Positions 1 through 11,139 of a stretch of 64,000 nucleotides of DNA are shown one piece after another. The DNA is from Canna indica. Lineage: Eukaryota > Streptophyta > Magnoliopsida > Zingiberales > Cannaceae. How positions within the stretch are numbered: the stretch's first letter is position 1; each line of letters begins with the position of its first letter. Position numbers and translations under genes: made by a program. The notes beneath the pieces are model-generated. The model worked only from the letters and a program-made list of their open reading frames with translations, was not told where the DNA came from and did no database searches. The DNA lies in the NCBI GenBank assembly GCA_034359265.1, contig CP136895.1, positions 42,488,001 through 42,552,000 on the forward strand. The letters are read 5' to 3'.

Positions 1-677
1 ATTTTTAAATGATATACTTGAAAAGGTTGAATTATTCTTCTGCATTTGATATTTGGTCAACATTAAATATGTTATATGATTATGCTAAAACCAAAGAGCT
101 TAATACATTTGTTGAGGGTGGTGATGACAATACTCATCTCCCTAGTACTAACATCGGTTTTGATGATCTTAGTGCTTCTAGTCAAAGAAGCAAATCAAAA
201 AGCCAAAAAAGAAAGGTTATATGCTACTTGTGCAAGAAAAATGGGCACATTAAAAGGAATTTCCCTTCATCAAAAAAGAATACCAAGAAGAGGACGAGTG
301 CTTCAACATCTACCTCCGAATCACAAAAAGCATCCTCTTGTCATGACAATGAAGCCACCTCTCAACTTTGCCTCATGGGATTTAATGACGAGGTAAATTA
401 CATCGCTTCTTGTCAAAATAGTGAATCTAGCAGCTCAAGATCATTTAACATGTCATATGATGAGTTGATTGAAGAATGTAGAAAAATGTATGAATTGCTC
501 ATGAGAAAGAATAAAGAAAATAGGAAAATAAAGAAAGAAAACTCTAAGCTTAGTTCTCACATGTATGCTTTAGATCTAGAAAATGAGAACTTAAAGTCTA
601 AGTCTTTTGTTTCATGCCATGACAATTTGGAACTAGATCTTAAAAACTTGAGACTAGAAAATGAGGATTTGAAATAA
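1..677 (+). pseudogene. Copia-type Gag, first ORF, copy 1 (5' end outside window)
   Basis: The frame is open from the window start to the TAA ending at 677. Residues near the start match the end of the UBN2/DUF4219-type copia Gag domain (DIWSTLNMLYDYAKTKEL). A basic stretch leads into a zinc knuckle, CYLCKKNGHIKRNF, whose last Cys is Phe. A Ser-rich linker and a heptad-like Glu/Lys/Leu coiled coil (LENENLKSK, LRLENEDLK) follow. Known: such Gag proteins form the particle that packages retrotransposon RNA. The TAA is at exactly the same place as in copy 2, and a new ATG follows one codon later. The altered knuckle suggests decay. Confidence 0.8.
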
Positions 678-680
678 AAA

Positions 681-1044
681 ATGAAGCTTAGAAGTAATTA
701 TTTGAAAAGTGATTTCAAACTTGAGACTGAGAATTTAAAAAATGAGAATTGCATATTAAAATCTCAAATGTGTGCTTTGCTGGTATCTATTGATACCTTG
801 AAAAATGAGGTTGTAGTTTTAAGTAAAAGAGTAAATGAAATTAAGGAAAATGAAACAAAGAGTTTCATGGTCATTGCTTTTGTTGTGGTGTCTATGGGCA
901 TGCTATATATGATTGAGCACTTAAGATGAACCCAAGTGGTATTAAGACACTTTGGGTAGCTAAGCCCTCTAACCCCCAAGTACCCAAAGCCATTTGGGTA
1001 CCAAAGGTCTCATGCTCATTTGTATGGGGAGCTACTACACAATG
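681..1044 (+). pseudogene. Gag second part, copy 1: coiled coil and second zinc knuckle, frameshifted
   Basis: ATG at 681 follows the TAA of the upstream gag ORF after a single AAA codon. The first 50 residues continue the coiled coil (KNENCILKSQ). Around 862 the reading shifts frame. In the shifted frame a second knuckle, HCFCCGVYGHAIYD, is visible but a stop replaces the last Cys. The tail PKAIWVPKVSCSF ends near 1044. About 150 bases present in copy 2 between coiled coil and knuckle are missing. Known: a GPK-x-WVPK-like tail follows the knuckle in many copia polyproteins just before protease; here no protease follows. Confidence 0.72.
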
Positions 1045-3682
1045 ATGAATGACAAATGAAATATTGAAGTTGACCTTGGATTCAAATGAAAAATCATGAG
1101 GTTGCAACTTCAAGTCATCTTGATGCCTTAGTAAGGTTGGCATCAAAAGTACTTTGGTATCATTCCTATCATTCTAATGTTTATATTAAAATTGGAATTT
1201 TTGATACATGAAAGATTTTGGTTGATTTCCCCGCTCTCGATTTATTCCTTGAAAAACAATTTTTGTTTTTGATTTTCGGTCTCTTCAGAGACCTATGTAG
1301 CCTATAAAGGGCTAATGCGACCTTTCGGTTCTAAATCGTAGGCTCATTGTGGCCTTTCGGTTTTCAACCAATAAGAATGATTAGAGATATTTTTTAAAAA
1401 ATATTTCATATTTTCAGATCTCTTGATTCATTTTGGTATCATGACATTTACTCTTGAAATGGATCTTTACTATATAGCTTAGGTTGAGGCTTTGAATGAA
1501 ACCTTGCTTTTAACCTTCGCTATTTAGTATGTTGGCTTACTAGTTGGTCTATGATTTCATCTCAATACTAATGAAGCCTCCTTGTAAGTTGAGAATGTTA
1601 ATGGAAGGCTACGCTAGAGAAATTGGAAAGAAAATGAAAAGTTTGGGAAATTTTCTAAGAATGAGGTATGAGTTTGATTTTGCAAAAAAAAAAAACTTAG
1701 TATAATAATTGAATATTCATGCTTTAATGATGTCTCTATACTCATGATTGATTTTGCATGATAAATCTATGAAATTTCATGAGTAGATAAATTTTTGATA
1801 CTTAGGCAATTTTATGATACCTTTGTGAATAAAATTTGCTCTAGGTTAAAATTCATATTAGAGACCTCATTTTAAGTTAGTAGTTGGTAAACATGTTTAG
1901 ATACACATATCACATGATTCTAGGTATTTAAACTTAAAAATTCATGTGTTGATGAATAAGTTGATTACTAGATTAGTTTAGGGGACTTAAATTTCAAGAA
2001 GTTTGACCCAAGTGAACAAATCAACTTGGATACTTCATTTTAAGTCCAAACTTCATAAATATTTTTAGGAATAGGTATGACATATTTCCATGCACTTAGA
2101 ATGAAAAATTCATATGGATATGAATAAAATGACATAGAGGTCATTTCATGATAACCTCTTTTGAACCAAGTTGACCCATGTCAACAAATTGACTTAGAGG
2201 TCTCATTTTCAATCCATATTTGAGGAACATGTTTACATATAGTCATTTTAGGTGTGCATGTGTTTAAACATGAAAAATCATGAGTAAATGATAAGATTGA
2301 CACTTAACAAGTTTCATGATAACTAACTTAGTTTTGAATGAAATCATGCTAGGTTGATATCTTGACTTAAGGACATAATTTTCATCTCAAACTTGACATA
2401 CACTCTTTACATGACCATTATGTGGTGTCAAAAGTTTGAATAAAAACTGAACACGTTTTGAAAAATAACTAAAATTTATGGAAATGTCATTTGAATTTTA
2501 GCATTTTCAGTTATTTCTAGAAAAATGTAGAAAAATCCTTTTCATCTGATTCTTGAAATTGCACCTTCATTGAAAAATTTAGTTTGTTGTGTAAAAATTT
2601 CAAAAAAATTCATCAAGAATCTGATTTATAATGGAATTTTGAAGTTGGATTTCGAAAACACAAAGTATCACCCTCTTGAAATACTCATTTTTTCGACACT
2701 TTATTTATTCGTCAAAAACTTCAAATGAAAACTCAAGTATACCATTTAATTTGATTCCATCCCTAATATCGTTCACACCATTGCTTGAGTAAAATCATTT
2801 CTAGGAATGATTTTGATAACTTGAATAGTAGGTAGAAATATCGATTTTTGATCACTTAGAAATTTCATTTTAAGCCCAAACTTGACTCATATACTTAGAT
2901 TCACTCATCTGAGATTTCTAGATGCCTAAGTTAGAGAAAACATAAGTAGATAGCAAAATTTGATACTTAGCAATTTTCATGAAATCGTGCTAAGTTCATA
3001 TTTTGATCAAATGATATTCTTTTCACTTCAAACTTGATATACATGTTTTAGATGACCATATCTTTGTATTTTGAAAGTTTGAATGATTTCTGTAAATTTC
3101 ATAAAAATCTCATTTATTTACGAAAATGCTACTAAAGTATCACTCTTCTCAAGATTGCTCATTTTTTCAATACTTTAAATTTTTATTAGATTTTCAAACG
3201 AGACTTGAAGTATATTTTAAATTCACTTATGGTATTGTTCTACTCATTTGATGAGAAAAATTATTTCTAAACTGATTTTTGACTATTTGATCGATACTTG
3301 AAAATATCGATACTTAAGTTACTACATGATTCTTGGTTTCGGATTTCATTTATCATTTCACGATATCATGTATGTCTTAGTCTCTTATTCGATGTTTGGT
3401 TTTCATCCCTTGAGTTGAGACTTTCGCGGTTATGAAAAATCTTTTAGAGTTCAACTTTGACTTTTGATTGACTTTTCTTGCCCTTTTTGAGTGATGTCAA
3501 AATGGGGACAAAAATATAGGTAAAAGGAAAGAAAATATAGTAAAACCATGCATATAGATAGGGGGAGTTTATTTTTGTAGATATGCATGTTGATAGGGGG
3601 AGAAATCCCATGATTGATATCCTTTTATGCTTAAATGATATATTTTCTTAAGGATGTTTGTCATCATCAAAAAGAGAGAGAT
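1045..3682 (+). other. Non-coding internal region of gag-only element, copy 1
   Basis: No ORF of note. The sequence is AT-rich and similar along its length to 52112-55832 and to the reverse complement of 18732-21744. It is built of degenerate repeats of roughly 150-200 bases that recur around a TTGACCC...GTCAAC...TTGACTT motif (2001-2028 and 2170-2196), phrases like catgagtaaatg, and acttcattttaagtccaaac. The last 150 bases hold several purine runs (agggggag) before the LTR, as polypurine tracts do. Pol would be expected here in an autonomous copia element and is absent. Confidence 0.75.
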
Positions 3683-4530
3683 TGTTGGCCTAAGGTTTTC
3701 AACCTTGGTCTTAATCTCGATTTTGATGATAACAAATATGGAACTAATGGTTTCATTGGAAATACTTTCAAGTTCCAAGTCAGTTAGCGGTCGACGTCCG
3801 CGATCGAAAATATCGGAGAAATCAAAAAATCGGAAGTACGTTGGTCGACGCGATCGGATTTCGTCGGGAAGAGAGAATTTAGGTTTAGGGTGTCTAGCAT
3901 GTGTTTTGAATTCTCATGATGATGCAAATAAACCCAAAAACCAAACGCGAACCCTAAAACATGAAAACTCGAAAACGGCCCTGAAATTCACTAAGCATAG
4001 GGAGCTCCTTGGAGGGCTATATGACCTAGACATTTTATTGGCACCAAAAGTCCTGGTAATTGTTCATTAGGTAAAAACTAGTTAATGCCATATTTATAAG
4101 GAATTTTTGGAAGCCTTTAACCTACTCATATTTGACACGCGAGATTATAAAATTCCAGGTTTTCAGAAATTTGTGCTAGACCCCAAAAGTTAGATTTTGA
4201 TTTTTTAGATATTCTTATTGAATTCAAATGAGGGGTAATCCTTATATAACATTTATGTTTTAAAGTTTTTGAGATGAAGACTTAGCGAAGATGAAACCCA
4301 GAACAAACAACGTCGCGAGAAAAATCTGCAAACTGCCTTGATTTCTGGGTGTTGGCCGATGGGCGGTCGATAGGCCGATCGACCAGCCATCAACCGGCCA
4401 CCGACCGGTCACAACCCAAAATGCACAGTGTGCTCCGATCGGTGGCCGATCATTCGGCCGATCTACCGGGCGCCGCCAACGGACAAAAATAAGCTTGTTG
4501 GGATGAGGTGTGTTGCCTCCTCTCTTCTTG

Positions 4531-4934
4531 CACTACTAGAAAAATGGTCATCAGCAACGGCTGATGCCGTTGCTGAGCCATTGCTGAAGAGCATCAGCAA
4601 CGGCTGAGCCGTTGCAATAGAGCCGTGACAGAAAGTCGCGTTGCTGATGACTTCGCAACGGATCAGCAACGGCCGCTCGGGCCGTCGCTCAAAACATTAT
4701 CAGCAACGGCCGCTCGGGCCGTCGCTAAAACTATTATCAGCAACGGGTTTGCCACAGACCCGGAGCCGTTGTTGATAACATTAATAGCAACGACCGCTGA
4801 GTCCGTAGCAACGCCGTTAGTAAAACGCCGTCGCTAAGCCGTTGCTGTAGGTCATCAGCAACGGCTTTCGATACACTTTTAGCAACGGCTTTCCCACGGA
4901 TACCCGTGGGAAAGCCGTTGCTGATGACCAATAC
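4531..4934. repeat. Left terminal and subterminal repeat array of CACTA-1
   Basis: After the 12-bp CACTACTAGAAA terminus, TCAGCAACGGC and its reverse complement GCCGTTGCTGA recur about a dozen times, several as head-to-head pairs separated by short spacers such as cgctcgggccgtcgct. Known: in En/Spm-type elements subterminal motifs bind the TNPA protein during synapsis. Bases 4935-5228, between this array and the stop of the first gene, hold AT-rich DNA with a cacac/tcattcacaca-rich stretch and no gene. Confidence 0.88.
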
Positions 4935-5228
4935 CTGCAACCAGAAAATTTGAAAATTTCAAATTTCCATTGATACATTGATACATTTATCTGATACATA
5001 ACTCACACACCCATACCCTCATACACACATTCATTCACACATCACAGACACCTCATACACATTCATTCACACATCACAAACACACCAACATATATACATC
5101 AAAACAATTATACTTATATTGATAATTATCCATGATAGTATAAAAACAATTCAAATGCAAAATTGAAGTATCAATATCCAAACAAAATAAGTTAAACAAG
5201 TTCAATATCCAAACAAAAAATCTCACGA

Positions 5229-6764
5229 TCAAGATGGAGGATGGTCTGGATTATATGGCGGGGTCTGGAGCGCTTGAGTGTACACCGGCGTAGACTGACT
5301 CGAGGACGACGGATTAGATGATGCCGAAGAGATGCCTGCTTCGGGATGACTTGACATGTTGCGTAGCATAGATTGTATATCTGCCATCATCTGACTCTGG
5401 CGCTCCATCATCTCAGTCTGACGCGCGACCGTCTCCTCTAGAGTCCTTATTCTGTTACTATGATCATAACTGGATCTAGAGGTGGACGGCCGCTCACCAG
5501 CGACCGGAGGGGTCGGTGCCTCAAGTGGCCCTAGTACGGCTCGCGCATGACCACTATCTGCGAAGCCATATACGCGGCCATGGTCCCAGCCACCTGCGGC
5601 CTCGACCCACGATGCTGCGTCAAAGTCCTCGGGGGTACCCCCGCGCTGCACCACCGTCTGGCTGTAGGTCTCCTACTCGAGTTTGATTTTTTGTTTAATA
5701 TTTATCATAAAACTTAAATTATAAATATATAATGAATAATTTAAACAAATATATAATTACCATAATGTATGCAGCGCGGTTGTGGATGTACTCCCCCGTC
5801 CCATGTGCTCGACGGTGAGTCCGCTCAAACACCGCCATCGGGGAGGGTCGTTGGACACTCCCGTCATCCGACACCGTCGTCTACATTTACAAAACAAATA
5901 CATTAATTAGTACACATAATAACAAATAAAATATATAATTAAAAGATATACTTACCATACGGTTTGCGTGCACTGCAAATGCAACAGAGCCGCCGGTGTG
6001 ACGCGCTGCTCCTCCCGACATGCGATTTCTAGCCGCATTCCGAGAAACCTCCTGCCATCGATCCGTCGACCATATCCCCACGAGCTGGTCCCATATATCC
6101 GGAGTAATCCAACTGGGGCCGTATCCCCGAGTCTCCGCGATGTTAGTGGTCCCAGCTCGGGCCATCGCTTGGGACCGAGCCTGCCCCAGCTGCCCGTTGT
6201 ACCTTGCCCGGGAAATAGCCTCCCAGGCAGCGTAAATGAAGGGCCTCTGGTCCTCGACCCATGTATAGCGAGCCTGCAAAATAATAATATCAGTACCAAT
6301 ATTAATATATCATCATGCATGTAAAAAATAATAATAATACGTGCCTCAAACTCGCGCCATAACATGTCGACGTGCTCGCTAGGCACCTGAGACCACGTAG
6401 GCCATGCCCCGTGCATGTATCGTCGAATAGTAGAAGAAATGCTCCTCGGCACTTCTTCTTGCTCGAACCTGCACAACAAAAATAAATTTTAATATTATAT
6501 TATGATATAATGAATTTGTAATGATTCATAATTCATGATATATTACCGCTCCCCAATCACGCTAATCAATCTACGTGACTCTGTGGCTGGTGGAGGCTGC
6601 CACCTGTTCGGCCCGCGTGGCCGCCTACGTCTGGATGTACTAGCCTCGGCAGTATCATCGGAATGAGGATCAGCAACAGGTGGATCAGCAGCATGAGTAA
6701 GTGCTGGAGTCTCACCGATCGGAGACTCCGAAACTCTCCTGCGTCGATAACCACGACCAGACAT
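5229..6764 (-). CDS. TNPA-like protein, Transposase_24 family (plant En/Spm), five exons
   Basis: Five exons join in phase: 6764-6547, 6468-6345, 6273-5956, 5880-5761 and 5672-5229, about 407 residues. The start is the ATG of MSGRGYRRRRVSE, an Arg-rich N-terminus. Exons 2-3 carry the family core: aromatic pairs (YTWVEDQRPF, GPSWITPDIWDQL), then SRNAARNRMSGGAARHTGGS. Exon 4 has the PSPMAVFERTHRR block. Exon 5 ends in a Met/Gln-rich coiled coil (LEETVARQTEMMERQ) and a Ser/Pro tail. Introns are GT-AG, except intron 2, best read as GC-AG (GAG|GCACGT) to keep phase. It lies 75 bases after the TNP2 stop, same strand. Known: the partner protein binds subterminal repeats in the nucleus. Exact splice sites are inferred from frame and consensus. 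Confidence 0.85.
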
Positions 6765-6839
6765 ATCTGTCGAACAGACATATAATCAGATTATTGTATA
6801 AATAGTAGAGATATATTTAATAAAATATATACTTTACAA

Positions 6840-9800
6840 TTATTCTTCATCATCTGAATAATAGTCTTCGAATTCTTCTTCTTCTTCCTCTTCTTCCTCT
6901 TCTTCATCTTCTTCATCTCCAGCTTCCTCAATTTCATGATCGTCATCATCAGCATATTCAACTTCTAATTGAATTGACGTTGTGTCTGCATCCTCGAGTA
7001 TTGGAATAATACGATCCACAGCAGGAAGATCATCTTCTTGATAGAAACCAGGAGGATCATTTTCTCCTACTATCGGATCAATTTTTCCTCTACCTTTTGT
7101 CTTACAGACTACACGCCAATCCGCTCTATCTTTATTTCGAGCCGGATACTTCGCGTAATATACTTGTTCGGCTTGTGATGCCAATATAAAAGGCTCATTT
7201 GCTGCCAATTTCGATTTGTAATTGACCTCAACAAGTTTGTATTTTGGATGAACTTTCATGCCCCTTTCTGTTGTATCGAACCAATGACATCTAAATAGGA
7301 TGACTGATTTCAAGCCGAAGTAGTGCAACTCTATCACTTCTTCCACCAGTCCATAAAAATCCATATCACATTCAACATAGGTTGTCCCTTTCACGCAGAC
7401 CCCAGCATTCATCGTCTTTTTTGTAGATGAATATTCAAGTGTGTGAAATTTATACCCGTTAACAAAATATCCGCTATAGCACAACACAAGTCGCGACGGT
7501 CCACTAACAAACTCAAATATTCTTTCATCTATTTCAGCTCTGTGATCTTTGCTGTAAGTCTGAATCCAAGTAGGGAAATCACGATTCCGTAATCTCTCCA
7601 ATTCTTGATCGTTGTGAATAGAGTATTTTTGCACCATCTCAATGTCAAATATTTCAATGAATTGTTCAATCTCTGGACAATTGAGTAATACATACAAGTG
7701 TGCCAAATGATACTCTTCATCGCTTAAGTGTCGAGATGGACGAGAACCAAAAGCACGACCAGAGTGACAAAATATATTTAAACGTCCATCTGAATGTCGA
7801 ACACCCCCGTCGTCGTTACGTGGAAGACGATCAAATCTTGTATGTACTGTCGATTCAAAGTAAAAGGAGCAGAATGTTGAAATTTCTTGGATGATATACG
7901 ATTCAGATATTGATCCTTCAACAGCTGCGGTGTTCTTTACTTTTTTCTTCAGACGATTCATGTATCTTTCAAATAAGTACATCCAACGATATTGAACGGG
8001 GCCACCAACTCGTGCCTCGTATGCCAAGTGTATCGGTAGATGCTCCATCGAGTCAAAAAATGCAGGAGGGAAAAACTGCTCCAGCTTGCATATGATTTCA
8101 ACAATATTATTTTCAAGTGTTGACATATCTTCGACTCGAAGGACATTTGCACAGATGCTTCTAAAAAACATACTTAATTCAGTCAACGGATCCCAAATAT
8201 TATCAGGTAGAAGATCTCGAAATGCGATCGGAAGTAATCTCGGCATGAATACATGACAATCATGGCTCTTCATCCCTGATATTTTGCAATCATCGACGTT
8301 CACACATCGAGATAAGTTTGAAGCATATCCATCGGGTAATCTGAGTTCTTTTACCCATTGACAAACATCTTTGATCTGTTGTTTATTTAACACATATAGG
8401 GCCTTCGGTTTCAGATATCGTCCGTTGACCTCTTGTAACTCCAACTCTGGTCTTTTACAAAGTATTTTCAGATCATGTCGGGCTTTGACATTATCTTTAG
8501 TTTTTCCAGAAATATCCATCACAGTGTTGAAAATATTATCAAACATATTTTTTTCAATGTGCATGACATCTAAATTATGTCGAATCAATAATGAACTCCA
8601 ATAGGGCAATTCCCAAAAGATACTTTTTTTCACCCAGTTGTGTGTTTGGCCAAAACCTGACACTCTTTCATTGCGACCAAATACTATATCTGGAAGTGCT
8701 GAAACACGTGGTAACATTTGTTCACCAGACAACATCGGTGGTGGCCCATCTCTTTCGACTCTGCCCTTAGTAAATTTATTACGATTCCTTCGATACTGGT
8801 GATTAACCGGTAGGAATCGACGATGACAATCAAAGAATGAGATTTTTCGTCCGTTTTGAAGACTGATTGATTTAGAGTGTTCCATACAATACGGACAAGA
8901 GAGTCGGCCGTGAGTGCTCCAACCCGACAACATGCCGTACGCCGGGAAATCATTGATTGTCCACAAGACCGCGGCCTTTAAATTGAAGTTTTGCTTCCGA
9001 TGACAATCATAAGTGACAGCTCCCTCAGTCCACAATGTTTTCAATTCATCTATCAAGGGTCTGAGAAATATGTCAATTTCTTTTCGCGGACCCTTAGGAC
9101 CCGGAATAATCATCGAAAGATAAATAAATTCATCTTTCATGCACATTGACGGTGGCAAATTATAAACTGTCAGCAGCACTGGCCAAACTGAATAAGGAGT
9201 TGCAGAATGTCCAAACGGATTAAAACCATCTGTGCACAATCCCAATCTGATATTTCTAGTATCCCTAGAAAATGAAGGATAACATGTATCCAAATGTTTC
9301 CATGCTTCACTGTCAGATGGATGAGTCATTACTGTATCATCACGACTTCTTGCATGCCAACTCATGTAGGGGGCTGTCTTTTCCGACATGAATAACCTTT
9401 GAAGCCTCGGTGTTAGTGGAAAATACCGAAGCACCTTAAACGGGATATTTTTCTGTCGGACCGATTTCTTCTCCTTGTAACGAGGGTGTTGACATACAGG
9501 GCATTTATCCAACTGCACATTTTCTTTATAATATAAAATGCAGTTATTTTGGCACGCGTGTATTTTTTCGTACCCAAGCCCCAATTTTCTCATTAGCTTT
9601 TTAGTCTTATAAAAAGTAGGCTCAAACTTGTTATCAGTAGGCAGCATTCCATTAATCAATCGAGCAATCCGATCATACGCAACTCCGCTGATATTACAAT
9701 CGGCCTTGATGCTTAAGAGCTGTGTCATTGCTGAAAACCTAGTGTATTTAGAACAATTCTCATACAAAGGTTCATCGGCAGCTTTCAACATCTCGTAAAA

Positions 9801-10319
9801 TTCTGCAGCTTCTTTATTCGGTAATTCAATCTCTACCGCAGCCCCTACTTCTGTGATATCAACCGCTGTAGTATCTGGTGGGACTGATGTCTGAAGATCT
9901 GGCCGATCAACATTATCATTCAGGTGGAATTGACCCCCAAGACTATCAAGTATCATAGTTCTATAGGGATTTGACCCCCTACATTGACTGGATGAAGAAG
10001 CACCAGCAGAGGAAGATTCACCATATGTCTGAACGACAGGATTGCTCGACGTCCCGACTTCGCGTGACTCCCCGTGACAAGTCCATAGAAAATATCTTGG
10101 TGCAAATCCTTTGGTATATAGATGCAGAGTGACAGTCTCCCGATCGAAAAATCGTCCATTTGAACAAATGCGGCACGGACATCGGATTTGATCACCCATG
10201 CTAACGAAATTTCGATTCGAATAGGCGAAATTGAGGAAGTACGTTACGCCTAATCGAAACTCATTCGTTAAAGCTCCATGATCAAGACGTCGGTACATCC
10301 AACTTCGATCAGCCGACAT
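6840..10319 (-). CDS. TNP2-type CACTA transposase, intact single ORF
   Basis: An uninterrupted ORF of about 1159 residues. Order: transposase-associated domain (about residues 5-90, WMYRRLDHG, CPCRICSNGRFFD, LWTCHGE); the TNP2/Transposase_21 core (about 240-600, with GLCTDGFNPFG, LLTVYNLPPSMCM, CPYCMEHSKS and NLDVMHIEKNMFDN); the DUF4218 block (about 700-830, GMKSHDCHVFMPRLLP, PPAFFDSMEHLPIHLA, RWMYLFERYM, VEGSISESY); the DUF4216 block (about 960-1040, VECDMDFYGLVEEV). It ends in an acidic tail of mostly Glu/Asp. I chose the Met at 10319 because family members begin close to DRSWMY; the upstream Met at 10340 lies in a likely splice acceptor tail (ATTGACAG|AATC). Known role: DNA cleavage and strand transfer at CACTA ends in the nucleus. 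Confidence 0.93.
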   Translation of the reverse strand: MSADRSWMYRRLDHGALTNEFRLGVTYFLNFAYSNRNFVSMGDQIRCPCRICSNGRFFDRETVTLHLYTKGFAPRYFLWTCHGESREVGTSSNPVVQTYGESSSAGASSSSQCRGSNPYRTMILDSLGGQFHLNDNVDRPDLQTSVPPDTTAVDITEVGAAVEIELPNKEAAEFYEMLKAADEPLYENCSKYTRFSAMTQLLSIKADCNISGVAYDRIARLINGMLPTDNKFEPTFYKTKKLMRKLGLGYEKIHACQNNCILYYKENVQLDKCPVCQHPRYKEKKSVRQKNIPFKVLRYFPLTPRLQRLFMSEKTAPYMSWHARSRDDTVMTHPSDSEAWKHLDTCYPSFSRDTRNIRLGLCTDGFNPFGHSATPYSVWPVLLTVYNLPPSMCMKDEFIYLSMIIPGPKGPRKEIDIFLRPLIDELKTLWTEGAVTYDCHRKQNFNLKAAVLWTINDFPAYGMLSGWSTHGRLSCPYCMEHSKSISLQNGRKISFFDCHRRFLPVNHQYRRNRNKFTKGRVERDGPPPMLSGEQMLPRVSALPDIVFGRNERVSGFGQTHNWVKKSIFWELPYWSSLLIRHNLDVMHIEKNMFDNIFNTVMDISGKTKDNVKARHDLKILCKRPELELQEVNGRYLKPKALYVLNKQQIKDVCQWVKELRLPDGYASNLSRCVNVDDCKISGMKSHDCHVFMPRLLPIAFRDLLPDNIWDPLTELSMFFRSICANVLRVEDMSTLENNIVEIICKLEQFFPPAFFDSMEHLPIHLAYEARVGGPVQYRWMYLFERYMNRLKKKVKNTAAVEGSISESYIIQEISTFCSFYFESTVHTRFDRLPRNDDGGVRHSDGRLNIFCHSGRAFGSRPSRHLSDEEYHLAHLYVLLNCPEIEQFIEIFDIEMVQKYSIHNDQELERLRNRDFPTWIQTYSKDHRAEIDERIFEFVSGPSRLVLCYSGYFVNGYKFHTLEYSSTKKTMNAGVCVKGTTYVECDMDFYGLVEEVIELHYFGLKSVILFRCHWFDTTERGMKVHPKYKLVEVNYKSKLAANEPFILASQAEQVYYAKYPARNKDRADWRVVCKTKGRGKIDPIVGENDPPGFYQEDDLPAVDRIIPILEDADTTSIQLEVEYADDDDHEIEEAGDEEDEEEEEEEEEEEFEDYYSDDEE

Positions 10320-10393
10320 GATTCTGTCAATCAATGACAATTTCTTTGGTTAATGTCTTTAGGTGAGATTGTCCTATTCCATTCAGGATTTAT

Positions 10394-10583
10394 GTTATTC
10401 GTACTGCACTTACGTTTTTATTTTAACTGTTAACTAATTATTCTAAATTTCGACAGCATCTCCCTACAGTTCTCCGAATACGCATATCATCTGGGCGCGT
10501 ATCGGAGAACAAGAGAGATGTTGCCGAAATTTAGAATAATTAGTTAACAGTTAAAATAAAAACGTAAGTGCAGTACAAATAAC
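10394..10583. repeat. 190-bp near-perfect inverted repeat upstream of the TNP2 gene
   Basis: Left arm GTTATTCGTACTGCACTTAC (from 10394) pairs with the right arm ending at 10583. Arms of about 85-90 bases differ at few positions and enclose a loop near 10485-10500. It starts 54 bases upstream of the first in-frame Met of the transposase. A transcript through it would fold into a long hairpin. It could be a foldback MITE inserted in CACTA-1 or a built-in regulatory or silencing element; no TSD was evident. Confidence 0.85.
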
Positions 10584-10788
10584 TATATTCCCAAATTGTC
10601 CAATTAGGGACAATTCAAGAATTGTACGTCGTATAAAAGATCATCTACTTCTTTTACACGAACATACAATTCCCGAACGGATCTAAGGTTTTGCTAAATC
10701 ATATCCGATCGTCGATGCGTACGTGAAACATATCAACTCGTCGGAGGATGATTATTTTCTAAATGTTTCGAGACAGTTCGAGTCCATA

Positions 10789-11022
10789 TTGGACGATTTC
10801 GGGGCGCGTCCGAAGTGGACGATTCCGGCGCGAGTCCGAAGTGGACGATTCCGGCGCGAGTCCGAATTGCACGATTCCGGCGCGCGTCCGAAGTGGACGA
10901 TTCCGGCACGAGTCCGAATTGGACGATACCGGCGCGCGTCCGAAGTGGACGATTCCGGCGCGCGTCCGAAGTGGACGATTCCGGCGCGCGTCCGAAGTGG
11001 ACGATTCCGGCGCGCGTCCGAA
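10789..11022. repeat. Nine-unit 26-bp minisatellite in CACTA-1
   Basis: Nine tandem units of 26 bases of the form gtggacgattccggcg followed by cg(a/c)gtccgaa. They differ mostly at one or two positions, and the last three are nearly identical. Because 26 is not a multiple of three, all + strand frames stay open across it, which makes spurious ORFs. It lies in the interval that would be a leader intron of the transposase transcript (see the promoter entry). Confidence 0.93.
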
Positions 11023-11139
11023 ATTAATCTAAACCGTAAAAATTATTCTAACAAATTAAATAATTAATCTAAACAATTAATTAACAATTATAAAATAATT
11101 AATTAATAATTATAACATAATATAAATTATATATATAAA

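Noticed and set aside
3654..4070. 138-residue ORF crossing the polypurine tract and LTR start
   Set aside because: It spans the internal/LTR border, and the corresponding ORF at 55762-55977 stops much earlier; no domain and no conservation beyond DNA identity.
5968..6324. + strand ORFs opposite the TNPA-like gene
   Set aside because: Shadows of exon 3 and its introns on the other strand; the - strand reading has the family motifs and in-phase splice sites.
10723..11067. Three overlapping + strand ORFs with regular repeats
   Set aside because: Produced by the 26-bp minisatellite, which keeps all three frames open; composition is dictated by the repeat.
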